Below, one piece after another: positions 36,903 through 47,905 of a DNA stretch of 64,000 nt (positions are counted from its first letter, which is position 1; each line of letters begins with the position of its first letter). The notes under the pieces were generated by a model that was not told the origin of the DNA, did not search any database, and was given only the letters and a program-made list of their open reading frames with translations. Origin of the DNA: Panopea generosa (taxonomy: Eukaryota; Mollusca; Bivalvia; Adapedonta; Hiatellidae); contig CM055897.1 of NCBI GenBank assembly GCA_029582155.1, positions 19,934,857 to 19,998,856 on the forward strand. The letters run 5' to 3'. The translations under genes and the position numbers were made by a program.

Positions 36903-38787
36903 TAAGCTCTACTGGCCAAAGACCAGAAGGGCTAATGCGATGGTGTGCTGTCTGTCATATGTTTCTCTGAAACCATTAGGCCAAAAAAACTCAAACTTCA
37001 CATGGATGTTTCTATTGGATTGGAGACTATACAGAAGAACTAAAAATAGTCCAAAACTTAAAAAATCTTCTTCTCATGAATGGCCCACCAATATTTATGT
37101 TGTAATGATGACCAACTATAGTACTATTAGATTTGTTCAAATGGTGTCCCTGGGATTGAAAATGACCCTGCCCTGAGGGTTCAATTAGGGACACATGTCG
37201 TTGTAATAAACATTAATTTTCTTTTTTAAAATATGAACTGATTTTGTGTATATTTTTTCGGAAGCATTGTTTGGGTCAAGGAGGTTCAGATTTGTAAAAA
37301 TGACTGGGTTTCACTGTCAAGGGGTTAGGAAGGGTAAAAATTGGGAATTACAAAAATTGTTTTCTTCAGAACCAGTCAGTCAAATTTGTTTATATTTGGC
37401 ATAAATTATCCCTAGGGGTGGTGATTTGAATGAAGATAACAATTTATGGGCTAATATTTATAGGGGTCCTGTAAGGGGACTTAGAATTTTACTTAGGGAT
37501 ATTATGAGAAAACAGAAAATTCTCATATTTTCATCCATTTGGGCAAAATTATTATTCAGTTTGAGTTCTGAAGCATCATCTGGTCATAGGAAATAAGATT
37601 TGGTTCAATTAGGAGAATTGACTTTCCATAAGGGGCCAGGGTGGGTAAAAAAAGGATTAAAATAGAAAATTTTCAAAAATTTTCTTCTCAGCAATCGGTC
37701 TGTCAAATTTGTTTATAATTGATATAGCTTATATCCCAATGAGTTTGGGTTTAAAGTTTGTACAAAACAAGGGGCTTGTATTTATAGGGGCCTTGTATTT
37801 AGGGGACTTTGAGTTTTATATAAGAATACTATGGGAAAATGGAAAATTCTATTTTTTCATCCATTTATGATTTTATTTTTGTTTAATTTGAGTTCTGGAG
37901 CATGTTCTATTTATAACAAATAAGATTTTGTTCAATAAGAAGGATTGCCTTTCCAAAAAGGGGCCTGGTGGGGTTATAAAATGGTTAAAATTGAACATTT
38001 TTATAAATCTTATTCTCAACAACCGGTCTGTCAAATTTGGTCATATTTGAAATAAATTATATCTTTGATTAAGAGGTCTTAGTTTATACAAATCAAGGGG
38101 CACTGGAATGTATAGAGGCCCTGTAAGGGGACTTTGAGTTTTACATAGGAATACTATGGGAAAATGGAATATTCTCTCTTTTCGCCGATTTGTGTAAATA
38201 TGTTGTTCAATTTGAGATCTAAAACATTGTCTAGTAACAGTAAATTTGATTTTGTTCATTAATAAAGAGGATTGAATTTCCATAAGGGGCCATGGGGTGC
38301 AATATGATTAAAATTGGGAATTTTTTATAAATCTTCCTCTCAATAACCTTTCTGTCAAAATTGTTCATATATGATATAAGTTATTTTTACATCAACAAGG
38401 GATTGAAGAATCTGCAAATCAAGGGGCTGGGATAAATAGGGAATGTTCCATCCATGTGTACAAAAAACTTCTGTTCAAAATAAAGCATTTCTGCTCATAA
38501 CAAATCCCTAAGAGTGGGTGATTGAAGTTTTGACAAATCAAGGGGCTAGGATGTATAAGGGTTCTGTACGGGGACTATATATTTTTTTACAAATGAATGG
38601 TATGGGAATTTAAAGTACTTCCGTTTCATAACAATTAACTTTTTGTTCAGTATGGGTGTAGTGGGAGTATTTATCCATAAGTTGTTAAGATAACCCTAAA
38701 AGAGGGTTAATATTGTGAGATTTCAAAAAGTGCTTTGGTCACTATGAGCCAGTAGAGCGACCTCAGGCCCTCTTGGGCCTCTTGTTC
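36903..38787 (+). mobile_element. Family E element, near full length (E2), with about four internal tandem units
   Basis: Starts AAGCTCTACTGGCCAAAGAC CAGAAGGGC and ends CTCAGGCCCTCTTGGGCCTC TTGTTC. The interior consists of degenerate tandem units of about 313-327 bp, marked by AAGGGGCC..GG at about 37318, 37631, 37958 and 38283 and by CCGGTCTGTCAAATTTG-type segments. No protein-coding frame. Confidence 0.75.
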
Positions 38788-38799
38788 TAATCAAGCTGT

Positions 38800-39028
38800 T
38801 ATACAAGTGCTGCCACACTAGAGTATCATGTTGCAGACACGATATAATATCCCATCCAGTCACATTATACTGACACCAGACCTAGAATTGTTCTCTAAAT
38901 GCTGAGCACCAAGCGTGGAGTCTTCTAGTACCATTATTCGAGTCTTTGGTATGATCTCACTGGGGACCAAACCCACAACCTTCCACATGTGAGGCGTACA
39001 CTCTTCCTCTAGACCACCGCTATGGTCA
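38800..39028 (-). mobile_element. SINE-B
   Basis: Reverse complement head GACCATAGCGGTGGTCTAGA GGAAGAG, B-box-like GTGGGTTTGGTCCCCA, CTAGAAGACTCCACGCTTGG. Lacks the 3' end; lies just after E2. Confidence 0.85.
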
Positions 39029-39098
39029 TAAACTGGGACAAGCTTGTGATTTTGTTGTCAAATGTGCATGTCAATTTTGCAGTTTAGGATGGTTATAA

Positions 39099-39341
39099 AG
39101 GCCATCCTTAAAACAATATGTGTTTGCTGTGCTCCAATCCAGTATTTTTCATGTGGGTAGGTAGGTAGCTATTTTTTTTTTTGCCAAATATTGATTTTGC
39201 ATAGTCATTTTAAAGAAGAATGGACAGAAATTATGAAAACAAAAATTCAATGCTTTGTAAGTCAATAAAAAAGTTTGGGTAGCTGTAATTTTGAGTGAGT
39301 GGGTAGGAGCACGGCAAACCATTTATATTTTAAGGACGGCC
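39099..39341. mobile_element. Family D MITE, full length (D1)
   Basis: TIRs AGGCCATCCTTAAAA and TTTTAAGGACGGCC, flanked by TAA at 39096-39098 and 39342-39344. A 3-bp TWA duplication and GGCC ends suggest PIF/Harbinger (inference). Orientation is opposite to D2 and D3. Confidence 0.75.
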
Positions 39342-39344
39342 TAA

Positions 39345-39932
39345 TCAGACACTGTGTGGGCAAGTGGGCACAATGATGCAGCACATTCTGCTGAGAAACA
39401 TTACAGTTTTCCAGACACTAAGTTTCCATAGACAAGCTGACATATAAATGTAACTTTCATTGTTCCAATGTCAATTTAAAGCCCAAATACCGATTGTGAA
39501 AGCAAGGTTAAGCCTGTCTGTACAGTCAGGAAGCTTAGATAGCAGAAAAGCAGATTTTGGGTCATAAAGTAAAAAAGAAAAGGGAAAGAGTTTTGCAAGA
39601 AAAGTTTGTATAAGTATTTTATCTTATGACATGCTGCACTTTGCATATATATCAAGTTGGATTTTTTGTCTCGCTTTTTCAAAGAAAAAACAACTTAAGG
39701 GTTACTTTTCTAGCTGCTACTGCTGGTAACAGCAATTTTGTGTTGATCAAATTTTGCATTGAGCTCTGTTTCTCAAAAGTTATTGCTTTAGTTCATAATC
39801 CAATTTGGTCTTCATAGTTATGTCATACTAAGCAAAACCATGTTACATTTTTGCATGACCTTAACTAAGGACAATTAACATTTGCATTAATCTCTATTTC
39901 TTCGAAATGTTTTAGCCTAGTAGAGTCATTAG
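39345..39932. other. Intronic stretch, nothing recognised
   Basis: No supported feature. Confidence 0.6.
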
Positions 39933-39948
39933 AATTGGTCCATAGTTG

Positions 39949-40089
39949 TTACTTGCGGAAGGACGGTGGTTCTACTCAGTCTGACTCAGTCTGAGGTCTT
40001 CCTCCACCAGTAAAACTGGATATGCCATATATAACCTGAAATGTGTTGAAAATGGCGTTAAACCCCATTCAAAAAAAAAAAAAAAAAAA
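39949..40089 (+). mobile_element. SINE-C, 5'-truncated, with poly-A tail and 16-bp target duplication
   Basis: Starts inside the body (TTACTTGCGGAAGGACGGTG G), ends GCGTTAAACCCCATTC plus about 22 A. Flanked by AATTGGTCCATAGTTG at 39933-39948 and 40090-40105. Perfect duplication and clean tail indicate recent LINE-driven insertion. Confidence 0.95.
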
Positions 40090-40105
40090 AATTGGTCCAT
40101 AGTTG

Positions 40106-40699
40106 AATAGTAGGAATTATGTTATGAGCAGCATTGACCTTCTGGATGACCTTTGTCTGACAATCAGAAATTAACATAGCTTTCAGAATGATGGTTTGTG
40201 TTTACTTTATTTCTTGGATGAACTGAATTAATCTATCAGAGGAGTAGTTTGGCTGAAAACAATGTGTAAGCACAGTTGCAGGGGGGTCCTGGTGCATGCT
40301 ACCCTGAGTTTTTTTGTTTTTTTTCCAGCTAGACTGTCGTAGGTGCGTTTTTACATATATTTCTCATGTTTTTAGGGGCCTGGTTATCTTTAATCTTAAC
40401 CTTGAATTCACTGTTTTATAACCAAATAAATTGATTAAATGATGTAAAATATAGCCTGGATCATATTCAATGATTTTTTGTAGGTGTTTAATTTTTATTG
40501 CATCTTTGGCATTTTAATTTTGTTGATTTCTCATAAATATGTGTAGGCATGTGCCTACAGTGTCTGTAAGAAGCCACGCCCCTGTCTATTATAGTTGTAT
40601 AATGAGTGGCACTTCTCAAAACCAATGCACCAGTATTGTCTTCTTCATTAAACATTACTGGACAAATGTTACAGTATTGCAAATATAGATCTCTACTTG
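40106..40699. other. Intronic stretch, nothing recognised
   Basis: AT-rich; no supported feature. Confidence 0.55.
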
Positions 40700-40711
40700 A
40701 TGTTATTTGTT

Positions 40712-41017
40712 GTATGGTGTTTAGCGTCACTTTCAACAATTTTTCAGTCATATCGCGAAGGTGTCTACTTGAGACAGTATTCTGAGCGCTGTCACACTGG
40801 AGTATCATGCCACAGACACATCGTATGATACCCCACCCAGTCACATTATACTGTCACCGGGCCGATCAGACCTAGAACTGTCCTCTAAATGCTGAGCGCC
40901 ATGCGAGGAAGCTTCTAGTACCATTTTTAAAGTCTTTGGTATGACCCAGCCGGGGATCAAACCCACAACCTTCCACATGAGAGGCGGACACTCTACCAGT
41001 AAACCACGCTGCGGTCT
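40712..41017 (-). mobile_element. SINE-B, full length with 12-bp target duplication
   Basis: Head GACCGCAGCGTGGTTTACTG GTAGAGTGTC in reverse complement, full body and AACACCATACA end. Flanked by ATGTTATTTGTT at 40700-40711 and 41018-41029. The 118-codon minus-strand open frame across it is not a gene. Confidence 0.93.
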
Positions 41018-41107
41018 ATGTTATTTGTTTATCTTTCATCTGGAATAAATAACTAAACCTTCTTATACTTTTTGATTAAACGATGTAAGCGAAACATTTT
41101 TTTTTTC

Positions 41108-41360
41108 TATGATAATGTAGATATCAAAGAAAACAATGGCTTTGTTGCACTATTTTGAAGGTTAAATTAATACGTTCTCAATAATGATATTCAGCAAAGC
41201 ATAAATTTTGAATCCCATTTTTTTTTTTTTTTTTTTTTGTGGTATTTCTTTATAAGATGATGTGGATATCAAAGAGAACAATGGCTTTACTGCACTGTTT
41301 TGTTTATAGTTTACAATGTCACAAAAACAAACCCAAGATTAAAGCAATAGCTTTACTGCA
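41108..41360. repeat. Degenerate tandem duplication (about 140 bp)
   Basis: GATATCAAAGAAAACAATGG CTTTGTTGCACT is repeated as GATATCAAAGAGAACAATGG CTTTACTGCACT, with a T run at 41219-41238 between and a weaker third match (AGCTTTACTGCACTAATTGA). Confidence 0.6.
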
Positions 41361-41419
41361 CTAATTGACCTTCTTTTTTTGATAATACTGTTCACATGTC
41401 GCAAAAATCAAGATTGACA

Positions 41420-41650
41420 AGGCCGTTCTTAAAAATAAATTTGTTTGCCATGCTGCTATCAACTCACTCAAATTGCAGATACCCAAACATTTTTATTGAC
41501 TTTCAAAGCATTGGATTCTCAAAATATCTGTGCTTTTTTGTTTAAGATGACAATACAAAATCAAAATCTGGCAAAAAAAAATTTTGCTGTCTACCTACCC
41601 ACATGAAAAATACTGGAGCACAGCAAACAAACATTTTTTAAAGGATGGCC
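41420..41650. mobile_element. Family D MITE (D2)
   Basis: AAGGCCGTTCTTAAAAATAA ... TTTTTTAAAGGATGGCC with the shared interior ATTTTTATTGACTTTCAAAG and CTACCTACCCACATGAAAAA. Confidence 0.8.
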
Positions 41651-41746
41651 AAAAATTGATGAAAATGGGGTATCAGTCAAAACTGACATACAAAAAATTT
41701 AATTGTCAATTATTCATTTGAAGCAGTATTCAGTGACCATTTAATA

Positions 41747-41928
41747 TACAGTCAAACCTGTGTTAGCGGTCACCTCAATTAAGCAGCCATTTGTCTTAAG
41801 CAGCCATGTTTGCTATTTTCCGTCTCTTTGTCTTCAGAGTAAATAAACCTGTATTAAGCAACAACCTATCTTAAATGGCCTCTTTTGCTCCTTCCGTTGA
41901 CTGGCTGCTTAAGACAGGGTTGACAGTA
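41747..41928. mobile_element. Family G MITE
   Basis: TACAGTCAAACCTGTGTTAG CGGTCACC ... GGCTGCTTAAGACAGGGTTG ACAGTA; TA-flanked inverted termini. Confidence 0.85.
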
Positions 41929-42081
41929 TATTTGTGTATATTTCACATACATTTAAATTAATTTGAAGCTAATCTGAAGCTGTCAATAGCATGTAGGAAT
42001 AGCAAAACAACAAATGGTCAGTCATGGGCACTGTGTACACAATACTATTGATATCAACATTGTCTAATCTAACGTAAAAGG

Positions 42082-42356
42082 CCGGGCCCGATAAGCTCAG
42101 TCGGTTACATGTATGACTATCAGGTCGTGAGTCCGAATCCTGATGCTCCGTGATGATTGATATACGACATTGTGTCTCATTATCATTCATCTCTCACTGC
42201 TGGTTCAAGTGGGAAAGTTAACAATTACTTGAAGAAATGGGGTGTGCTCATGTACTGGTTAACCTTTAAGATCTAGAAAACAGTGGTTAGGTTAACTGAT
42301 CGTCTGTTAATGGCGATGGCATAAAAATGACTAAATATTTATTCAATCAATCAATA
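42082..42356 (+). mobile_element. SINE-A with target duplication
   Basis: Head CCCGATAAGCTCAGTCGGTT ACATG, body and CAATCAATCAA tail. Flanks TAACGTAAAAGG (42070-42081) and TAACATAAAAGG (42357-42368) form a 12-bp duplication with one mismatch. Confidence 0.92.
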
Positions 42357-42436
42357 TAACATAAAAGGAGATCTATATAAATATATGCCATATAGTACAG
42401 TACTTGTGTTAGAATCAATTAGTTAATACTATTTCT

Positions 42437-42677
42437 TTAACCCTTTACTCCATAGATACGCGTTTTCCCGCACCAATCACAGAAGGCCTTTGAAAACAGG
42501 TCAGGAAGCGTTCAGATTGCTCGTAACAAGCAATCTGAACACTTCCTGCACTGTTTTCCACTCTGTCAGTTAATATAAACATTATTCACCCAATAATTCA
42601 AAAGCTTTCTATATTAGGTGTCCAAAGATGTCTGTATTATAGGGGTCCAAAAGCGTCTATATGAAGTAAAGGGTTAA
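42437..42677 (-). mobile_element. Family F MITE, TTAA-flanked
   Basis: TTAACCCTTTACTCCATAGA ... TATATGAAGTAAAGGGTTAA with the central palindrome and two copies of the 25-bp unit. Confidence 0.93.
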
Positions 42678-42694
42678 GCTTTATTTCAAAAGAA

Positions 42695-42848
42695 GCTCAG
42701 AGCTATAATATATGAACTGCTGTCTTAAGTTTGTTTCCTGGATAGAATCCGTAATGAATAGTTTATTTTTCTGAGCCCATCAGATTGAGTTGGGAATCAG
42801 ACCTGCAACCTCTAGTGTGATTGTCCCAACACTTTATCCACTGCATTT
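42695..42848 (-). mobile_element. SINE-I copy
   Basis: AGCTCAGAGCTATAATATAT, TCCTGGATAGAATCCGTAAT and the inverted head GGAATCAGACCTGCAACCTC. Confidence 0.6.
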
Positions 42849-44137
42849 TATTGATGCTCTTTTAGGACCGATTGCTGTCACAAAGATTTGAACATGATTA
42901 ATTTTGTTGAAGGTATAATAAAACAACCCTCGACAAAATAGTGTTGGTGTAAGTCTTAAGTTTAAACTATCACTCCTTTATACTCTGTGCATTATGATCA
43001 TCTACCTGAGTAAGTATGAAGGATCGCTCACCCGTAACTGATTACACTCATTAAAGATGACACTTTGAACGCTAACTTATACAAAACTAAGGACAAAACT
43101 CTTGAGTAATAGTTACTCATACTTCGTTATAATTAGGCATTCAAAAAAAGGCGACAAAAATGGTGCCCACTATCATGTTTCTGACTGCTTTCATGAGAAA
43201 CAGATTTGTTACCACTCTTTTGTGGTTTTAAAATTTTGTGAAAATTTATAGCCTGTACTGAAAGTTCTGCCTACGCACTGACATTTCGTGTACATCTTGG
43301 TGTTTTAACAAATTGTTTGAAACATCACAGTCTGTGGTGAGCTCTTTGTGAATATTAATTTTATTAATTATGACCGACTTAAGAAATTCATATTTAAATA
43401 TCAGCACCTGTCTTCATTCTGAAGTTTTAAAGTTTGTTTGCTGACAGTAAAACGGAGATTTAAATATGAAGACATCAAGTCTTGATGGTGGCAATTAATT
43501 CTCACGACTGACAGATAAAATGACCTCATTAAAACCTTGCATCGTCTGCTTCACTGGATTCGTACAATGGTTTATCTTAGTCGCCATTGAATCTTTGTAT
43601 GAATGAAATCATTTCCACTCTGTCATATTTTTATCTGCTTACGTAATATCGTGATATATCAAGCATATTTTATTAATAAAACATAAACCGTTCTGATAAA
43701 ACTTGCTTACAACTATAATAAATAATATGTTTTATTTTCCATATATTTATATATATCTATATATGTATTATCTCATGAGCGATATCTTATCAATTGATCG
43801 CTAGGTAGTCTTGTTTGCATGACCCGTTTTTTTTTGTGTTCTTCAAATGGTAACAGGATGTGGTTTATAAGATTTGGGTGTGACTGGGTAGGCGGGTAAT
43901 CAGATCTACACATGATCTGATCTAGAACTAGATAATCTATTGTCAACACAGTCTACTTTAAATAACGCTTACCAGGGTATTTTCTGTGTTTGACAACGCA
44001 GACGACCGTATTTTCTATTTTTAATTGATAATGTTATCGAAAGGCTACACTGCATGTACGATTTGATTTATGGATTATAATTAAAGAAATACATGACCCT
44101 CATTTGGACGGCTTTTTTGATGGCCAACTTTCGGCCA
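42849..44137. other. Intronic stretch, nothing recognised
   Basis: AT-rich; TA-rich patch near 43745. No supported feature. Confidence 0.55.
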
Positions 44138-44194
44138 CCCAGTCACAATATACCGACACTGACCGGGCTGACCAGACCTAGAACTATGCTCTAA

Positions 44195-44883
44195 GACCGT
44201 CCTTGAAAAATAAATTGTTTGCCTTGTTCTACCTACTCACTCACAATTGCCACTGCACAAACATTTTTATTGACTTTCAAAGTGTTTAATTTTTGTTTTC
44301 ATGATTTCTGTCCATTTTTAGCTCTATTGGCCAAAAGCCAGAAGTGCTTATGCGATGGCGCGTTGTCTGTCGTCCGTCATCTGTCGTCTGACGTCTGTCA
44401 TCTGTCGTCTGGTAGCAGCACTTTCTCTGAAACCACTAGGTCATTTAAACTGAAACTTCACGTGGGTGTTTCTATTGCATAGGAGACTATACAGAAGATT
44501 TTTTTTTTTCGATCTGAAATTCAAGATGGCCACCGTTACTAAAAATAGTCCAAAACTTAAAAAATCTTCTTCTCATGAACAGTCCAACAGATTTTCAAAA
44601 TGTTTATGTAGTAATGATGACTAGCTATAGTTTTGTTCAAATGGTGTCCCTAGAGTAAAAAATGACCTTGCCCCGATGTTTCTATTATATAGCAGAATTT
44701 CAAAAAGTGCTATGACCACTATGAGTCAGGAGAGCGTCCTCAGGCCCACTTGGGCCTCTTGTTCTTTAAATGACTATGCAAAGTCAAAATTTGGCAAAAA
44801 AAAAAAAATTTACACCAACCTCTACCCACATGAAAAGTACCTGGTTGGAGCACAGCAAACAAATATTTTTTTTAAGGATGGCC
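44195..44883. mobile_element. Family D MITE (D3), inserted in SINE-B and interrupted by family E
   Basis: GACCGTCCTTGAAAAATAAA ... TTTTAAGGATGGCC, flanked by TAA at 44192-44194 and 44884-44886. Its interior ATTTCTGTCCATTTTT / TTTAAATGACTATGCAAAGT is separated by E3. Confidence 0.85.
44320..44764 (+). mobile_element. Family E element, short form (E3), inserted in family D
   Basis: Starts AGCTCTATTGGCCAAAAGCC AG and ends CAGGCCCACTTGGGCCTCTT GTTC. Inserted between T residues of the host MITE with no evident target duplication. Lacks the internal tandem units of E2. Confidence 0.85.
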
Positions 44884-44995
44884 TAACTGCTAAGCACCAA
44901 GCGAGGAATGTTCTAGTACCAGTAAGTAACTAGTTAGTCTTTAGTATGACTAGCCAGGGATCGAACCTACGACCTTCCGCATGTAAGGCGGTATC

Positions 44996-46109
44996 CTGTT
45001 ATTTGTATTTATATCTCTCCTTTCCTGTTCAAGATTCAGTCTTGGTTTATGGAGATGCAGGAGGGTGAATCAGATGGATGTGACAAATATATATTTATAA
45101 TATCTTTACGAGTTTACCCTTTTGAATGTTGAGATTTTTACTGACACATTTCATCGATAAACCTTAAAGACTATTTATAAATGCGGAAATTATGTGACAG
45201 AGGAAAATAATGAGTATAACAATTGCACGGATGAAATGTTATTTACGGTAGTGTATATAAACATTGAATGATTCACTTCTTGAGTTGTAAATCAGTGGAG
45301 GGGGCATAGTCTGGTATAGGAAGGGATGTTGTTTAGTGGTCGATCAAGGGAGAGGGGAAGGGGTTTGGTTAAGTGTAGTTAAGTGTGGGAAGGGGTGTTA
45401 ATACCATAATATACTAACTTTTTATTGAACTTGTCCTTACTTTAACCTAGAATTATACTAGTCTTTGGATATCTAAACATTTGAACCTCCAACAAAACTA
45501 GAACTACTATTAAAACAAATCTACCATGGTTGTTGACATGCGATGGTCTACGAATGTCGTAAAGGGAAGGAACACATACACACACATATTTCAAGTTTTG
45601 CAATTGAAAAAATGATGTCAAGTGTGTTTAAAACAATACAATAATAAGTATGTACAATTACTCAAAAACAATAATGTTTCTTACCATATAAAAATGGAAC
45701 CATTAAATGTTTTGCCATGTGGACTCAATCGCAATTACTCAGCTATTCATAATGAGTGTGGTACCCAAGACCAGTGACATAATTACATTTATATGTCTCT
45801 GCCAAGACAGTCTAAAAGTAATGCATGTGCATTATTTATAGAGTTTCTCAATGTCGGTAAACATTTTTACAGGTGGGGGCAAGTACTCAGCAATTAGTAA
45901 ATAGAGTAGTACCCAATTGTCTAAAAGTAATTTATACACATTACACCGCTTTATGATGAGACGCTAGAGAATTTACAAAATTGATGCCGTGTGTAATTTT
46001 TGAAATTTCACTTCTCCAGTTGGGCTGGCAGTTTTATATTTTACTTGTCTGTACCCATGATTCACTTGTCCCAGACAGTCAGTCGAGCGTTAATATAAAA
46101 ATTAGGCCT
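44996..46109. other. Intronic stretch before the 30-bp minisatellite
   Basis: A short GGGAAGGGG-rich patch at 45290-45400 (GTTAAGTGTAGTTAAGTGTG) resembles the coming array and may be a detached seed. Otherwise nothing recognised. Confidence 0.5.
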
Positions 46110-47905
46110 GGTTTAGTTATGTTGAAGATTGTGGGAATGGGTGTAGTTACGTTGAAGATTGTGGGAAGGGGTTTAGTTAAATTGAAGATTATGGGAAGGG
46201 GTGTAGTTAATTTGAAGATTGTGGGACTTTTTTTAAGGGTGTAGTTAATTTGAAGATTGTGGGAAGGGGTGAAGTTTAGTTGAAGAGATTGTGGGAAGGG
46301 GTTTCGTTATGTTGAAGATTGTGGGAAGGGGTGTTGTTCAGTTGAAGATTGTGGAAGGGGTGTAGTTAAGTTAAAGAGATCATGGGAAGGGGGTGTAGTT
46401 AAGTTGAAGATTGTGGGAAGGGGTGTAGTTAAGTTGAAGATTGTGGGAAGGGGTGTGATTAAGTTGATGATTGGTGGAAGGGATGTAGTTAATTTAGATT
46501 GGGGGAAGGGGTGTAGTTAAGTTGAAGATTGTGGGAAGTGGTGTAGTTAATTTGAAGATTGTGGGAAGGTATGTAGTTAATTTAAAGATTATGGGAAGAG
46601 GTGTAGTTAAGTTGAAGTTTGTGGAAGGGTTGTAGTTAAGTTGAAGATTGTGGGAAGGGGTGAAGTTAATTTGAAGATTGTGGGAAGGGTTGTAGTTAAG
46701 TTGAAGATTGTGGAAGGGTTGTAGTTAGGTTGAAGAGATCGTGGGAAGGGGTGTAGTTAATTTAAAGATTGTGGGAAGGGGTGTAGTTAAGTTGAAGTTT
46801 GTGGAAGGGTTGTAGTTAAGTTGAAGATTGTAGGAAGGGGTGAAGTTAATTTGAAGATTGTGGGAAGGGTTGTAGTTAAGTTGAAGATTGTGGAAGGGTT
46901 GTAGTTAAGTTGAAGAGATCGTGGGAAGGGGTGTAGTTAAGTTGAAGAGATCTTCGGAAGGAGTGTAGTTAATTTGAAGATTGTAGGAAGGGGTGTAGTT
47001 AACTTGAAGATTGTGGGAAGGGGTGTTGTTAAGTTGAAGATTGTGGAAGGGTTGTAGTTAAGTTGAAGAGATCGTGGGAAGGGGTGTAGTTAATTTGAAG
47101 ATTGTGGAAAGGTTGTAGTTAAGTTGAAGATTGTGGGAAGGGGTGAAGTTTATTTGAAGATTGTGGGAAGGGTTGTAGTTAAGTTGAAGATTGTGGAAGG
47201 GTTGTAGTTAAGTTGAAGAGATCGTGGGAAGGGGTGTAGTTAATTTAAAGATTGTGGGAAGGGGTGTAGTTAAGTTGAAGTTTGTGGAAGGGTTGTAGTT
47301 AAGTTGAAGATTGTAGGAAGGGGTGAAGTTAATTCGAAGATTGTGGGAAGGGTTGTAGTTAAGTTGAAGATTGTGGAAGGTTTGTAGTTAAGTTGAAGAG
47401 ATCGTGGGAAGGGGTGTAGTTAAGTTGAAGAGATCTTCGGAAGGAGTGTAGTTAATTTGAAGATTGTGGGAAGGGGTGTAGTTAACTTGAAGATTGTGGG
47501 AAGGGGTGTTGTTAAGTTGAAGATTGTGGAAGGGTTGTAGTTAAGTTGAAGAGATCGTGGGAAGGGGTGTAGTTAATTTGAAGATTGTGGAAAGGTTGTA
47601 GTTAAGTTGAAGAGATCATGGGAAGGGGTTTAGTTAAGTTGATGATTGTGGGAATGGGTGTAGTTAAGTTGAAGATTGTGGGAAGGGGTGAAGTTTATTT
47701 CAAGATTATGAGAAGGGGTGTAGTTAATTTGAAGATTTGGGAAGGGGTGTAGTTAATTTGAAGATTATAGGAAGGGGTGTAGTTTATTTGAAGATTTGGG
47801 AAGGGGTGTAGTTAATTTGAAGATTGTGGGAAGGGGTGTAGTTAAGTTGACGATTGGTGGAAGGGGTGTAGCAGAGCTGATGATTGTAGGAAGGTTAGTC
47901 ATTTT
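46110..47905. repeat. 30-bp G-rich minisatellite, about 60 units
   Basis: Unit close to GTGGGAAGGGGTGTAGTTAA GTTGAAGATT, with 27-, 29- and 32-bp variants (AGAGATCGTGGG). Contains a tandem block of about 483 bp: rare markers GTTGAAGTTT (46791, 47274) and AGAGATCTTCGGAAGG (46947, 47430) recur at that spacing. Decays into related sequence up to about 48450. Confidence 0.95.

Larger units (their letters stand above)
44138..44995 (-). mobile_element. SINE-B interrupted by two nested insertions
   Basis: Left part 44138-44194 (CACCCAGTCACAATATACCG ... AGAACTATGCTC) and right part 44884-44995 (CTGCTAAGCACCAAGCGAGG ... TCGAACCTACGACCTTCCGC) are consecutive pieces of one SINE-B, split by family D, itself split by family E. 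Confidence 0.85.

Noticed and set aside
40488-40844. 118-codon minus-strand frame (and the related 88-codon frame at 58495-58761)
   Set aside because: Both are the same SINE-B 3' region translated; repeat, not gene.
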